Assembly: GCA_030589605.1 (NCBI GenBank)
Contig: JAUUVJ010000060.1
Location: 1-12,865 of the forward strand
DNA length: 12,865 nt
Source: Candidatus Hodarchaeota archaeon
GTDB taxonomy: Archaea; Asgardarchaeota; Heimdallarchaeia; Hodarchaeales; Hodarchaeaceae
Direction: 5' to 3'
Shown in pieces: positions 5,871 through 12,148 of the stretch. How positions within the stretch are numbered: position 1 is the stretch's first letter; each line of letters opens with the position of its first letter. The notes beneath the pieces were generated by a model. The model saw only the letters and a program-made list of their open reading frames with translations. It did no database searches and was not told where the DNA came from. Position numbers and translations under genes: made by a program.

Positions 5871-6232
5871 CCTTTGTCATAACAAAGATTCTAGAGAGAA
5901 GCTTTTTAGTTTAGTGATAACTAAAATATTGAAAAAAAAGTTCTAATCAAGATAGAAATTGAAATTGACTTGGAGAAAATCAGTTTTGGTGTTCAAAGTT
6001 TGTGAATAATTAGAATATTTAGTTAAAAGGTAATTCCTAAATAGATTCGAAATGGAAAGAACTAAAATGCTTACAAAATGAGATTTTCACCTTTTATTGT
6101 TATGAATTTGTGTTAAGGTATCTGAAACATTAAAACATGTCATTTTTAACTCAAACATGGGATTGAGTAAATAACCGCATGTTAACTAATATAGACTAAT
6201 CCTTACATATTTAGGAATGGAATCAAAGCTCA
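5871..6232. promoter_or_regulatory. 362-bp AT-rich divergent intergenic region
   Basis: This region lies between the minus-strand signal peptidase/GPN operon and plus-strand eL42, so it should hold both promoters. I see no ORF or RNA gene. AT-rich boxes are present near both ends, for example GATAACTAAAATATTG around 5915-5930 and CTAATATAGACTAA near 6186-6199. Three similar words lie between 6132 and 6183: AAAACATGTC, CAAACATGGG and CGCATGTTAA. They could be a protein-binding cluster, but in such AT-rich DNA this is weak. Confidence 0.3.
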
Positions 6233-6535
6233 ATGAAAATACCGGCAAAAATGAGAAGTTTCTGTCCACGTTGCAATAAACATACAGAACAAGCTGTTAA
6301 AATCGAGAAAGCCAAGCAAAGAGGCGGAGGAATGAATCGAGGTAGTCGTAGAATGAAAAGATGGACAAGTAGAATAGGCAATCATGGCCGTTACTCTCGT
6401 CGTCCAATTGCTTCAAGAAATATGACCTCAAAAACAACCAAAAAAGTTGACATACGAACAACTTGTTCAGAATGCGGAAAAAAGTGGATTAAATCACGAC
6501 CTAGGGCAAGACGATCTGAGATCAAACGTATGTGA
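6233..6535 (+). CDS. rpl44e: 50S ribosomal protein eL42 (L44e)
   Basis: This 100-aa basic zinc protein of the large ribosomal subunit lies near the E-site. The N-terminus (MKIPAKMRSFCPRCNKHTEQ) and the second zinc half CSECGKKW are characteristic; the four ligands are Cys11, Cys14, Cys78 and Cys81. The part between them is rich in Arg and Gly (about 25-70) and ends TTKKVDIRTTC as in relatives. The middle, with GGGMNRG and a GNHGRYSRRP stretch, looks more Arg-rich than I expect for euryarchaeal eL42. In many archaea eL42 is followed directly by eS27 and aIF2-alpha. Here a winged-helix protein follows instead. There is no strong Shine-Dalgarno site before the ATG. Confidence 0.95.
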   Translation: MKIPAKMRSFCPRCNKHTEQAVKIEKAKQRGGGMNRGSRRMKRWTSRIGNHGRYSRRPIASRNMTSKTTKKVDIRTTCSECGKKWIKSRPRARRSEIKRM

Positions 6536-6591
6536 CTTCTTTTCAAGCCCTAAAAGAAGTATTACAAAATAATTCATGATAAGTGAAGATA

Positions 6592-6966
6592 ATGTCAGAA
6601 GAAGAATCTCCAGATAATGTCTCTTCAAAAACAGATGAACAGGAAAAATCAGGTGTTAATGAGGATTCTAAAGAGATATTGATGACTGATCCCTCTGAAA
6701 TAATGGAAAGGCTCGGAAGGACAAAAAAACGAATTTTAATAGAATTATACAGAGATTCAGTAGGATACAAAAGACTGAGTAAGATCATAGGTGTAGGATT
6801 AGATACTGTTAGAAGTCATATCCGAACAGGGAAGTACAGTCGATCATTACTGCAATTAGGTTTAGTTGAACGAGGAGAAAAAGGGTGGCAATTGACCCCT
6901 TTAGGTTTACAAGTAACAGAACTATTACAACAAGATAACGAATTTAAAGCATTCTTTTTTGACTGA
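6592..6966 (+). CDS. Winged helix-turn-helix protein, putative transcription regulator
   Basis: Residues 1-40 are a disordered-looking acidic/polar tail, counted from the GTG at 6583, which would add three residues before ATG 6592. From about 42 to 118 there is a winged helix domain. It starts EIMERLGRTKKRILIELYRDS and continues with the helix-turn-helix KRLSKIIGVGLDTVRSHIR. LLQLGLVERGEKGWQLTPLG forms the usual helix-to-wing ending of ArsR/MarR-like archaeal regulators. The short C-terminus ends FKAFFFD. It is cytosolic with no sensor domain. It begins 56 bp after eL42 on the same strand and could be in the same transcript, so it may be a DNA- or RNA-binding factor tied to ribosomal expression. 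The target is unknown. Confidence 0.82.
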   Translation: MSEEESPDNVSSKTDEQEKSGVNEDSKEILMTDPSEIMERLGRTKKRILIELYRDSVGYKRLSKIIGVGLDTVRSHIRTGKYSRSLLQLGLVERGEKGWQLTPLGLQVTELLQQDNEFKAFFFD

Positions 6967-7171
6967 ACAATCAGAAAAATATCAATAATTTCTTCAAAAA
7001 AATTAAACACATTGCGTAATTTCAGTTTGTTCTAGTCTGAAGAGGGGAAAAGTTTAAAGTTTTTTCAAGAGCGTGTCTTAAAATGACGGAGTATTGAGCT
7101 GTTAAGAATCAAAAACTCTTGTGCTTAGTAGAACCGTTAATAACAAAAAAAAATCAGGTAGTAGATAAACG

Positions 7172-7280
7172 AGCGGCCTAGGGTAGCTAGGTTATCCCGC
7201 GGGGCTCATAACCCCGAGATCGGATGGTTCAAAATTTCGAGGAGATGTGAACTCCTGAAAGGAGATTCCTCCGGCCGCTA
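7172..7280 (+). tRNA. Initiator tRNA-Met (CAU) with an insertion in the T-arm
   Basis: The acceptor is AGCGGCC (7172-7178) with GGCCGCT (7273-7279), discriminator A7280. The A1:T72 pair is an archaeal initiator mark, as is the run of G:C pairs in the anticodon stem (CGGGG 7200-7204 with CCCCG 7212-7216). The anticodon loop CTCATAA holds CAT at 7207-7209. The D-stem is GGG(T)/(T)CCC (7181-7184, 7195-7198), with a T:T at the inner pair. The variable loop is AGATC (7217-7221). The T-arm is broken by about 33-34 extra nt: GGATGG (7222-7227) pairs with CCTCC (7268-7272) only if one T (7225) is bulged. A cut after TTC (7230) and before GATT (7264) gives a standard TTCGATT loop. The insertion folds as TTTC(7235-7238)/GAAA(7257-7260), bulged G7239, AGGAG(7240-7244)/CTCCT(7252-7256). 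No CCA is encoded. Confidence 0.9.
7231..7263 (+). other. Probable tRNA intron in the T-loop of initiator tRNA-Met
   Basis: These 33 nt have no place in a mature tRNA and lie at the same point (after C56) as the tRNA-Thr insertion. Limits are the ones that leave a TTCGATT loop; they are not fixed by the sequence because several GGAG/CTCC runs in the region can pair in other ways, for example CTCCT(7252-7256) with AGGAG(7260-7264). Confidence 0.6.
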
Positions 7281-7283
7281 TCT

Positions 7284-7320
7284 GATTTTTTCTCTTGTTA
7301 GATCTTTTTTTCCTTTTTCT
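7284..7320 (+). terminator. T-rich transcription terminator after initiator tRNA
   Basis: Several T-runs (GATTTTTTCT, then TCTTTTTTTCCTTTTTCT) start a few bases after the tRNA. Archaeal polymerase stops at such oligo-T tracts without a hairpin. Confidence 0.55.
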
Positions 7321-7467
7321 ATTCAGTTTAATTTGATAATTTGTTGTTTTTTGCGATGTAATTTGAGATGCAGTAAGGGAAAAAGAAATGATTAAATAAT
7401 TCTTAAATTGTTAATAATATTCGAAGGTGTTTCAATAAAAATAATAATCAACACTTAGGGATAATGA

Positions 7468-9327
7468 ATGGATCTTTTATTAAGTCTTGTTTCTGCTCTT
7501 CTAATGGGTTTGATTGGTTGTTTCATACTCATCATAACCCTTTATGTGCTAAAAAACCGTAAGAGAACTCCATCAAACATTTTTTTTATTTTAACAACAG
7601 TATCTGCGACAATCTGGTCACTAGGATACGCAGCCCAAATTTTCACCACAACATTTCAAATGGGATTAGAGTTTACTCTCATAGCATACAAGTTACTAAC
7701 CCTTGGGAACTTCTTTATTGCACCAAGTTGGCTTCTATTTGAAATATACTGGAGTCAAGGGAAACAAAGTCAAGAATACGAGACTGTCAACCCTTTTAAA
7801 CAACGATTACCAATTATCCTTTTCTCGATAACAGCTATTTTATGTGTTCCTTTATTAACATTGGAGTTACATGATTTATTCCTAATAGATCCATTTTTAA
7901 TCGAAAACACCCCCATTATTGCACTTGGGTTTACACCTGGTCCACTTTATTGGATAGGTCTGATATATATTTATTCTATGCTATCGTTATCGATGACGTA
8001 CTTTTTTTATCTTGAGAGAAAATTTAGCCAAGAAAAGAATGTTCTGTTTCAGAAACAGGTTCAGATTATGCTGATAGGGAGCCTTTTTCCCATCTTTTTC
8101 AAATTTATAGACCTAGTAAGAATATTCGAATTCAGTGATTTCTTCGATTTCTCACCTATCGGATTATTTATTGCTTTTATTTTCTTCACTTATTCTCTAG
8201 CAAAATACGATTTTCTGGATATTATTCCTTTTGCTCGAGAATATATCTTGACGAATTTCATTGAAGGCTTTATTGTCATCGATTCTAACTTTGAAGTAGT
8301 AGATATTAATGAACACGCCAGAGATATCTTCTTCGATAAGGAGGAAGGACCTTTAATTGGTAGGAATCTTTTTCAGGCATTAGAAATTACTGATCATATA
8401 ACATCTGGTAATCTTATAAAGCAAAAGATAATAGATACTATTGACGCTATGAAACGGCAGGATCTTTCTGTAAACGAATTTACGATTGAAATAAATATTC
8501 CTACGAAAATGAGAAGAAGCTGGCTCTTAGTAGGAATCCGTAAAATGATAAACCAACCAGGAAACCAACTATTAGGATTCATCATTTTTCTGTCAGATAT
8601 CACAGATAAAGAATATACGAAAATGGTATCAGCGCAGAGTGAATCGATGAAAGATATTTTCATCGCGATGTTGAGTCATGATTTACTTTCTGGGATTGGG
8701 GTAATTAGAGGATTTACAGAGATTGCTGAAATTGCTGAAGACCCTAGTGAAAAGAGTGGAGCACTAACAAAAGTCATAGAACGAACTCAAAAAATCGAGG
8801 AATCAATAAATTCAGTTCTAAATTTCATTGAAGTCAGTAATACAGCATTAACCTCTGAGTTAACCCCATATAGACTCGTAGAAACCATAGATTCGGAATT
8901 AAAAGCTTTGAATGACAAAATTGAATCTAAAAAGATCATAATTAATTTTGATTACACTAGTAAACAGCAAAACGAGATAAATATAGCTGCAAATATTGCT
9001 ATCAAGAGTGTATTTCATAATATTTTGACTAACGCTATCAAGTTTAGTTCTGAAGGGAAATCAATAAGAATTCAACTTGAGAAGATTGTAGATGAATCTA
9101 AAGAAGATTTCATTATAGTTAAAGTATGTGATCAAGGACCAGGGGTTCCAAATGACCTGAAAACTGAAGTTTTCAAACCATTCAAGAAATTTGGCAAAGA
9201 AGCTGGAACAGGGCTTGGTCTGGCGGTATCAAAAGAAGCAATTGAAATATTTGGAGGGAAAATTTGGATAACAGATAACCATCCGCATGGAACGATAATG
9301 AATCTGAAATTTCCTATTTATCAATAA
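7468..9327 (+). CDS. Membrane sensor histidine kinase (7TM-PAS-HisKA-HATPase)
   Basis: The 619-aa sensor kinase starts with a membrane region of about seven to eight hydrophobic helices (residues 1-255) of the HisKA_7TM type, including RKRTPSNIFFILTTVSATIW and SPIGLFIAFIFFTYSLAKYDF. A PAS domain follows (about 260-385, NFIEGFIVIDSNFEVVDINE). The dimerisation/phosphoacceptor helix has AMLSHDLLSGIGVIRGF with His404. The ATPase domain has the N box (HNILTNAIKF, Asn518/Asn522), G1 (DQGPGVP, 555-561), an F-type segment FKPFKKFG, and G2 (GTGLGL, 580-585). All catalytic motifs look intact, so it should autophosphorylate. No receiver domain is attached and no response regulator gene is in the window, so the partner is elsewhere. 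The signal is unknown. The ATG is preceded by an AT-rich leader without a clear Shine-Dalgarno site. Confidence 0.95.
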   Translation: MDLLLSLVSALLMGLIGCFILIITLYVLKNRKRTPSNIFFILTTVSATIWSLGYAAQIFTTTFQMGLEFTLIAYKLLTLGNFFIAPSWLLFEIYWSQGKQSQEYETVNPFKQRLPIILFSITAILCVPLLTLELHDLFLIDPFLIENTPIIALGFTPGPLYWIGLIYIYSMLSLSMTYFFYLERKFSQEKNVLFQKQVQIMLIGSLFPIFFKFIDLVRIFEFSDFFDFSPIGLFIAFIFFTYSLAKYDFLDIIPFAREYILTNFIEGFIVIDSNFEVVDINEHARDIFFDKEEGPLIGRNLFQALEITDHITSGNLIKQKIIDTIDAMKRQDLSVNEFTIEINIPTKMRRSWLLVGIRKMINQPGNQLLGFIIFLSDITDKEYTKMVSAQSESMKDIFIAMLSHDLLSGIGVIRGFTEIAEIAEDPSEKSGALTKVIERTQKIEESINSVLNFIEVSNTALTSELTPYRLVETIDSELKALNDKIESKKIIINFDYTSKQQNEINIAANIAIKSVFHNILTNAIKFSSEGKSIRIQLEKIVDESKEDFIIVKVCDQGPGVPNDLKTEVFKPFKKFGKEAGTGLGLAVSKEAIEIFGGKIWITDNHPHGTIMNLKFPIYQ

Positions 9328-9410
9328 CAAGAATGATCTTACAAACTGTGATTTCCTATAGCAAAAAACTTTCTATTACTTGAATAGTATTGAACTCAAT
9401 TATAGAAAAT

Positions 9411-9420
9411 AGTTTATAAA
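9411..9420 (+). promoter_or_regulatory. TATA-box candidate upstream of the methyltransferase gene
   Basis: AGTTTATAAA is the best TATA-like word in the 226-bp spacer after the histidine kinase. It is followed by a pyrimidine-rich tract (9453-9487) that could end the kinase transcript or a short RNA begun here. It is 155 bp before ATG 9575, so a long leader would result. This is weak evidence. Confidence 0.3.
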
Positions 9421-9574
9421 GCAAATACTAAAGTAGTAGAGTGAATAAAACATATCTTTTTCTTGTTATCTTCTCTCTGCTTTTTTAACGAAATGAAAGG
9501 ATTTTTTTCATGGCATCAATAGAGAATTACATTTTGAACATAGTGATGTTATTTTGAGCAAGAAATTAAACACC

Positions 9575-10309
9575 ATGAATGAAGGAGAATATTTAAATCA
9601 GGTAAAACTAGACAAATCTACCTTTACAATATCTCAAATGTTCAATAAAGTGTCTACTCATTATGATTTTATGAACGATTTAATTACTGGATTCAGTCAT
9701 AGAAAGACTCGAAAAAAGGCTTTGCATCTAGTTTCATTTCACTCTTACAAACGGGTACTAGACTTAGCTACAGGAACAGGTGATTTTGCTTTTTTAGTCC
9801 AAGAACTTATGAAAGAGACAGAGGTTGTTATTGGAGTTGATATTTCTAGGAGAATGCTTTCTATCGCAAAAAATAAGGCTAGAAATCGAAAATTTAAAAA
9901 CCTAATAACATATAATTTATCAGATATTAATCATCTTCCTTTTCGAAGTAATATATTTGATTTATGTGCGATTGGATATGGGATCCGTAATGTTAGCAAT
10001 CCTTCGAGTGTATTGAAAGAAATTAGGCGAGTAACACAAAAATCAGGCTATTTAGTGATTGTAGAAGCTACATCATCTAGTTATTCACTTATAAGATTTT
10101 TTTCTTATTTCTATTTTCGAAAATTAGTTCCTACTCTAGCCAAGCTTCTGTGTTTAAAAACAGAAGCCTACTCATACCTTGCTGAAAGTATTGTAGTGTT
10201 TCCATCAGCACAAAAGTTTACGAAGATGATTACAAATGCTGGATGGAGAAAAGTTAAATATTTTCAGATGTATCTCGGTACCGTGACTATTTTTATTGCT
10301 AAAAAATAA
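9575..10309 (+). CDS. UbiE/MenG-family SAM-dependent methyltransferase
   Basis: The protein is a class I methyltransferase of the UbiE/MenG family, which methylates the quinone ring in menaquinone or ubiquinone synthesis. Counted from the TTG at 9554, the SAM-binding motif I is VLDLATGTGDFAF (68-80). The acidic residue that holds the ribose is in IGVDISRRML (Asp96). FMNDLITGFSHRKTRK (39-54) near the start, GYGIRNVSN (141-149) and YLAESIVVFPSAQKF (208-222) are UbiE signatures, and the end GTVTIFIAKK fits the family. Start: ATG 9575 is preferred; TTG 9554 would add seven residues, and neither has a clear Shine-Dalgarno site. No other menaquinone gene is in the window, so methylation of demethylmenaquinone is an inference and another lipid-like substrate is possible. 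Length is close to the family's 230-250. Confidence 0.9.
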   Translation: MNEGEYLNQVKLDKSTFTISQMFNKVSTHYDFMNDLITGFSHRKTRKKALHLVSFHSYKRVLDLATGTGDFAFLVQELMKETEVVIGVDISRRMLSIAKNKARNRKFKNLITYNLSDINHLPFRSNIFDLCAIGYGIRNVSNPSSVLKEIRRVTQKSGYLVIVEATSSSYSLIRFFSYFYFRKLVPTLAKLLCLKTEAYSYLAESIVVFPSAQKFTKMITNAGWRKVKYFQMYLGTVTIFIAKK

Positions 10310-10512
10310 ACTATTAGATTTGATGTCTTAGTTCAAAGTATTCCAGTGAAAGAAATATGCTATATAACTCCTACTTGTATTATAAATGATATAAAGTTAA
10401 TAGATTCTCTGGATAAAACTGTAGAGTACATATTCTAGGAGTGAAATGTGGTTCCGTGATAACAAGGTTTTTTAAGCTGAAGCAACATTCATTACACAAG
10501 AATAAACTAGGT

Positions 10513-10770
10513 ATGGTGAAACCAATCTCAGAAGCAAAAAAGGATTATCGGGTAAAGAAAAAGGGAAAAAAGTCTTTTTGGTTTGAGTACGCCGAAAAAA
10601 AGGGAGTAAATCCTCATAGCTCTGCTTGGGAAGAATTTTCTCGTAAAGAAAAAGAAAAGATGAAAAAAAAAGAATTTAAGTCTATACGCTTTTGTACTCA
10701 ATGTGGCGGAGAATTGAAACACGATTCAACATTTTGTCAACGATGTGGCCATCGTGTAAAAAGAGGATAA
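10513..10770 (+). CDS. Small basic protein with a C-terminal zinc ribbon
   Basis: I do not know its function. The C-terminus has a zinc ribbon of the type often added to archaeal proteins: CTQCGG, then FCQRCGH, two CxxC pairs 15 residues apart (first Cys to first Cys). In front is a Lys-rich, probably helical segment with KKSFWFEYAEKKGVNPHSSAWEEFSRKEKEK, which contains several aromatic residues. The chosen start (ATG, MVKPISEAKK) gives 85 aa. A GTG at 10441 in the same frame would give 109 aa, but the added part looks less protein-like. It is convergent with eS30, 21 bp apart, which hints at, but does not prove, a ribosome-linked role. Confidence 0.7.
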   Translation: MVKPISEAKKDYRVKKKGKKSFWFEYAEKKGVNPHSSAWEEFSRKEKEKMKKKEFKSIRFCTQCGGELKHDSTFCQRCGHRVKRG

Positions 10771-10791
10771 AGGAAAAAAATCCAGTTAGAC

Positions 10792-10965
10792 TTAGCCTCG
10801 TCGGAATTCAGGCTGTCCTGTTGGCATTTCTCTAATAATTCGTTTTTTATAGTTCTTCTTGTTTCTTAAGCTCGGTGTAAGGCCTTTTCGTTTTCTTCCT
10901 TCAACTTTTGGTGTTTGATTTCGGACTTTTCCAGCTTTTGTAAGAGAACCGTGACTACCAGCCAT
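10792..10965 (-). CDS. rps30e: 30S ribosomal protein eS30
   Basis: The 57-aa highly basic protein begins MAGSHGSLTKAGKVRNQTPK, which is the conserved start of eS30, followed by KRKGL, a run of Arg/Lys/Asn and a C-terminal GQPEFRRG. It is a small-subunit protein near the decoding region. The frame is open further upstream to an ATG at 11022, but the start at 10965 matches the family and has GGAG 9-12 bases before it. There is no ubiquitin-like fusion as in eukaryotes. eS30 is found in TACK and Asgard archaea and eukaryotes more than in Euryarchaeota, which helps place the organism. Confidence 0.95.
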   Translation of the reverse strand: MAGSHGSLTKAGKVRNQTPKVEGRKRKGLTPSLRNKKNYKKRIIREMPTGQPEFRRG

Positions 10966-11175
10966 TTTTATTTTCTCCAATGAATAATTCTGACATGTAC
11001 TTCTGCTTTGGTATTTGTTCAAAAGGTTTTTTTTCTATTTCACTTCTCAAACCCAAGTTCATGTATTGATAATTCCTTAGATGAAATACACTTCAATATT
11101 GGAAATCAAAAGTATAATAATATGGTAAGATAAGTTCTACTAGATTTCGAAAAGTTTTATTTTTATGAGAATATT

Positions 11176-11210
11176 GAATATATTAAATACATCCTAAAGA
11201 AAATTTTTCT
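11176..11210 (+). promoter_or_regulatory. Possible deoC promoter and palindromic operator
   Basis: The AT-only box AATATATTAAAT at 11177-11188 is a reasonable TATA element. About 10 bp after it comes AGAAAATTTTTCT (11198-11210), a 6-bp inverted repeat around one T, near where transcription would begin. That would suit a repressor site. Both are A/T words and could occur by chance. Confidence 0.3.
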
Positions 11211-11245
11211 ACAGAAAAATACCCAAAAAGAGTTGAATTTAAATA

Positions 11246-12115
11246 ATGGATATCGATTATAAGGCGTTCAAACTGAAAATTTCTCCCATACAGATAGCGA
11301 AATTAATAGACCACACTAAATTAAATGCATGGGAAGAACCTTCAAGTATTACGAATCTATGTAATGAAGCAATTGAATATAATTTTTTTTCAGTTTGTGT
11401 GAATTCTTCTTACGTTCCACTTGTGGTTGATTTACTCAAAAATTCGGAGGTAAAAGTCTGTTCAGTTGTTGGTTTTCCTTTAGGTATGATGGAATCAAAA
11501 TCAAAGGCTTATGAAGCGAAACAAGCTGTCCTGAATGGTGCTCACGAAGTTGATATGGTGATAAACATTGGAAGATTAAAAAATGAAGAGAATAAACTCG
11601 TTCAAGAAGATATTGAAGCTGTAGTAAGTGCTTCAGAAGAAGCATTAGTCAAAGTAATTATTGAAACCTGTTACTTGACTGATCAAGAAAAAATTAGAGC
11701 ATGTGAGCTGTGTATAGAGGCTGGAGCAGATTTTGTTAAAACCTCAACTGGATTCGGAGCGTATGGTGCTTACCCATACGACATTAAATTAATGAGGAAA
11801 GTCGTAGGACGAGATGTAGGAGTTAAAGCAGCTGGAAATATAAGAAACTTTATGGATGCTGCTCGAGCTATAATTGCTGGAGGATCTATCCTTGATCCTG
11901 CTAAGTTCAGAATTGGCGCAAGCGCTGGAATTAATATTATTAATAACTTGAAATGGATGTCATTAAGTAATGACTGGATTATCGATGAGATACCTTGTCA
12001 TTTATGTCCTGTTCGAGAAGCAACTTTCGGAAAAATGGCCGAAAACCATTATTCCTATCATAAAAATAAATGTCAGGAATGTGACTATATCAAATTCAAT
12101 CAATTTTATGATTAA
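11246..12115 (+). CDS. deoC: Deoxyribose-phosphate aldolase with a CxxC...CxxC tail
   Basis: DeoC cleaves 2-deoxyribose-5-phosphate to glyceraldehyde-3-phosphate and acetaldehyde. The family blocks are present: LIDHTKLNAW (20-29), CSVVGFPLG (72-80), EVDMVINIGRLK (101-112, Asp103), the Schiff-base lysine Lys165 in FVKTSTGF, and Lys194 in GVKAAGNIR. RIGASAGINII (222-232) binds phosphate. These cover the complete TIM barrel up to about residue 237. The remaining 50 residues are extra compared with the usual length of about 220-260: IPCHLCPVREATFG (Cys251, Cys254), two His (269, 272) and KCQECDY (Cys276, Cys279), which could bind zinc or an iron-sulfur cluster. The ATG has no Shine-Dalgarno site, but a TATA-like box lies about 60 bp upstream. 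The aldehyde oxidoreductase gene follows after 33 bp, probably as an operon. Confidence 0.95.
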   Translation: MDIDYKAFKLKISPIQIAKLIDHTKLNAWEEPSSITNLCNEAIEYNFFSVCVNSSYVPLVVDLLKNSEVKVCSVVGFPLGMMESKSKAYEAKQAVLNGAHEVDMVINIGRLKNEENKLVQEDIEAVVSASEEALVKVIIETCYLTDQEKIRACELCIEAGADFVKTSTGFGAYGAYPYDIKLMRKVVGRDVGVKAAGNIRNFMDAARAIIAGGSILDPAKFRIGASAGINIINNLKWMSLSNDWIIDEIPCHLCPVREATFGKMAENHYSYHKNKCQECDYIKFNQFYD

Positions 12116-12148
12116 TAGAAAATAATTAGATATTTTAGAGGTATAAAG

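Noticed and set aside
9445..9487. Short RNA between the TATA-like box and the T-rich tract
   Set aside because: There is no stable fold visible, and the T-tract is equally explained as the terminator of the histidine kinase gene.
9493..9511. ATGAAA/TTTCAT inverted repeat upstream of the methyltransferase gene
   Set aside because: Six A/T-rich base pairs are expected by chance in such DNA.
10441..10512. GTG start and 24-residue extension of the zinc-ribbon protein
   Set aside because: The extra residues look less like the rest of the protein and the internal ATG gives a natural start; kept as an alternative only.
10966..11022. N-terminal extension of eS30 to the ATG at 11022
   Set aside because: The family begins at MAGSHGSLTK, and a Shine-Dalgarno-like GGAG lies just before that ATG.
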